Under the pieces are notes generated by a model, which saw only the letters and a program-made list of their open reading frames with translations, was not told the DNA's origin and searched no databases. The translations under genes were made by a program, and so were the position numbers. Below, one piece after another: positions 39,527-40,673 of a stretch of 40,673 nt of DNA; within the stretch, counting starts at the first letter, position 1, and every line of letters begins with the position of its first letter. The DNA is taken from the NCBI RefSeq assembly GCF_016056275.1, contig NZ_JAECZA010000033.1, forward strand, positions 1 to 40,673, read 5' to 3'. The DNA is from Dendronalium phyllosphericum CENA369 (GTDB lineage Bacteria > Cyanobacteriota > Cyanobacteriia > Cyanobacteriales > Nostocaceae).

Positions 39527-40576
39527 GTGAAAGCACAGGTATTTAGAGGCGTAAATCAACTTTCTTACGAAGAGATCCCAGTACCGACTCTGGAACCGGA
39601 TGAAGTGCTGGTACAGGTACAAGTCGTGGGTTTGTGTCAGTCAGATATCAAAAAAATTCGTTATCCTCTGTACGAACCACCGCGTATATTTGGACATGAA
39701 ACTGCTGGCACGATCGCCGCAGTAGGTTCTGAAGTCAAAGCTTGGCAAGTGGGACAACGAGTAGCGGTGATGCACCACATCCCTTGTATGCGTTGCGCTT
39801 ACTGCCTAAATGATAATTTTTCCATGTGCGATGTCTACAAAAACATCTCCACGACAGCTGGATTTAATGCCAGCGGTGGCGGTTTTGCTGAGTATGTCAA
39901 GGTTCCAGGACATATTGTGCAAAATGGTGGGTTAATTCCCATTCCCGATCGCATTAGTTTTGAAGAAGCGAGTTTTGTAGAACCGACCAACTGCTGTCTC
40001 AAAGCAGTGAAAAAAGCTCAAATTGCCCCCGGACAAACTGTTTTAGTCACGGGAGCCGGGCCAATTGGATTAATGTTTGTGATGTTGGTGAAGTATTTCG
40101 GAGCCAAAGCGATCGCCACCGATTTACTGCCCTCTAGAATTGAAAAAGCTGTAAATGTCGGCGCAGAAGCAGCTTTCGACGCACGCGATTCCGATTTACC
40201 TGCGAAAATTCATGCCCTTACCGATGGTATGGGTGTTGATGTCACCCTGCTGGCTGTCCCTAGCGAGAAAGCCTTCGCTCAAGCACTTGACTGTACCCGC
40301 AAAGGTGGCAAAATCTTGTTTTTCGCGGAATTCCCCGATGAATTAGAAATACCTATTAATCCCAATATTCTCTATCGCCGCGAAATCGACTTGATGGGCA
40401 GCTACAGTTCATCGTACCGCCTTCAGAATTTGTCGGTTGACATTGTATTTAATCGGCGCATAGATGTGCAAGCATTAATTAGCGATCGCTACCCATTACA
40501 AAATTTATCAAAAGCCGTAGAACAAGCGATCGCTCCGACTCCGGAAACCTACAAGATATTGATTTATCCCCAGTGA
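39527..40576 (+). CDS. Zinc-dependent medium-chain alcohol/sorbitol-type dehydrogenase
   Basis: NAD(P)-dependent dehydrogenase of 349 residues. Seen: catalytic-zinc residues in GLCQSDIKK (Cys) and GHETAG (His-Glu), the structural-zinc cluster of four cysteines CMRCAYCLNDNFSMC (~85-100), the Rossmann motif VTGAGPIGLM (~175), and a C-terminal segment IYPQ closing the frame. It resembles the threonine/sorbitol dehydrogenase branch. The start is GTG at 39527. No sugar or alcohol pathway genes are adjacent, so the substrate is open. HIP1 sites return within this gene, marking the end of the atypical segment. Confidence 0.88.
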   Translation: MKAQVFRGVNQLSYEEIPVPTLEPDEVLVQVQVVGLCQSDIKKIRYPLYEPPRIFGHETAGTIAAVGSEVKAWQVGQRVAVMHHIPCMRCAYCLNDNFSMCDVYKNISTTAGFNASGGGFAEYVKVPGHIVQNGGLIPIPDRISFEEASFVEPTNCCLKAVKKAQIAPGQTVLVTGAGPIGLMFVMLVKYFGAKAIATDLLPSRIEKAVNVGAEAAFDARDSDLPAKIHALTDGMGVDVTLLAVPSEKAFAQALDCTRKGGKILFFAEFPDELEIPINPNILYRREIDLMGSYSSSYRLQNLSVDIVFNRRIDVQALISDRYPLQNLSKAVEQAIAPTPETYKILIYPQ

Positions 40577-40673
40577 GGAGATGAGGGAGATGAGGGAGAT
40601 GAGGGAGATTAGAGGCTATGCAGATAGATTAATATTTTCTCCCCCAGCCTCCCCCGCTCCCCCAGCTCTCTTT
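40577..40673. repeat. Purine-rich 9-bp tandem repeat
   Basis: GATGAGGGA is repeated three to four times at about 40577-40610, followed by pyrimidine-rich CTCCCCC words at the window end, which are nearly its complement. Non-coding. Confidence 0.7.

Noticed and set aside
39392-39622. 76-codon minus-strand frame at the dehydrogenase start
   Set aside because: Overlaps the dehydrogenase N terminus in antisense; no family.

Overview
The window is chromosomal DNA from a cyanobacterium, most likely a heterocyst-forming member of the Nostocales. The evidence is dense HIP1 octamers (GCGATCGC), short heptamer tandem repeats between genes, the phycobilisome core gene apcF, type I glnA beside the small inhibitor gene gifA (both with perfect NtcA sites), a two-EF-hand calcium protein typical of filamentous cyanobacteria, and a PatX-like heterocyst-pattern peptide precursor.

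Layout. 1-7.8 kb: housekeeping and transport genes (DegT-type sugar aminotransferase, FetB-like permease, two small conserved proteins, RdgB, a phosphohexomutase, an aromatic amino acid permease). 7.9-13.3 kb: a translationally coupled pair, an AAA-type ATPase followed by a 1361-residue TPR/STAND-NTPase/WD40 membrane protein. 13.3-15.3 kb: a GC-rich structured repeat, then a ParA ATPase overlapping by one base with a coiled-coil partner (possible McdAB-like positioning system). 15.5-24.5 kb: a cytochrome P450, a 21-bp minisatellite, a small secreted protein, a tandem histidine phosphatase, a dihydroorotase-like protein that has lost most metal ligands, an ABC-2 permease, an Omp85 protein and an EF-hand protein. 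24.9-26.8 kb: a Tat-targeted flavoprotein with an inserted Rieske domain.

27-34.5 kb: a nitrogen/heterocyst neighbourhood: apcF, glnA, gifA, a di-iron ferritin-like protein, the PatX-like precursor (RGGGR, with a TCCGGA box upstream), an FAD oxidoreductase and a ferric-reductase-like membrane protein. From memory, apcF-glnA-gifA and patX are also close together in Anabaena PCC 7120. NtcA would activate glnA and repress gifA, so glutamine synthetase is made and left uninhibited under nitrogen limitation.

34.6-40.7 kb: a membrane-anchored Ser/Thr kinase, then a likely acquired segment (about 36.4-39.5 kb) without HIP1 sites. It carries a DUF4407-like membrane protein and a small helical partner, preceded by about 1 kb of inverted repeats and gene remnants. 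A zinc-dependent dehydrogenase follows. No tRNA, rRNA, CRISPR array or intact insertion sequence was seen. The best candidates for undescribed biology are the DUF4407 pair, the ATPase/WD40 pair, the PatX variant and the Rieske-flavoprotein fusion.
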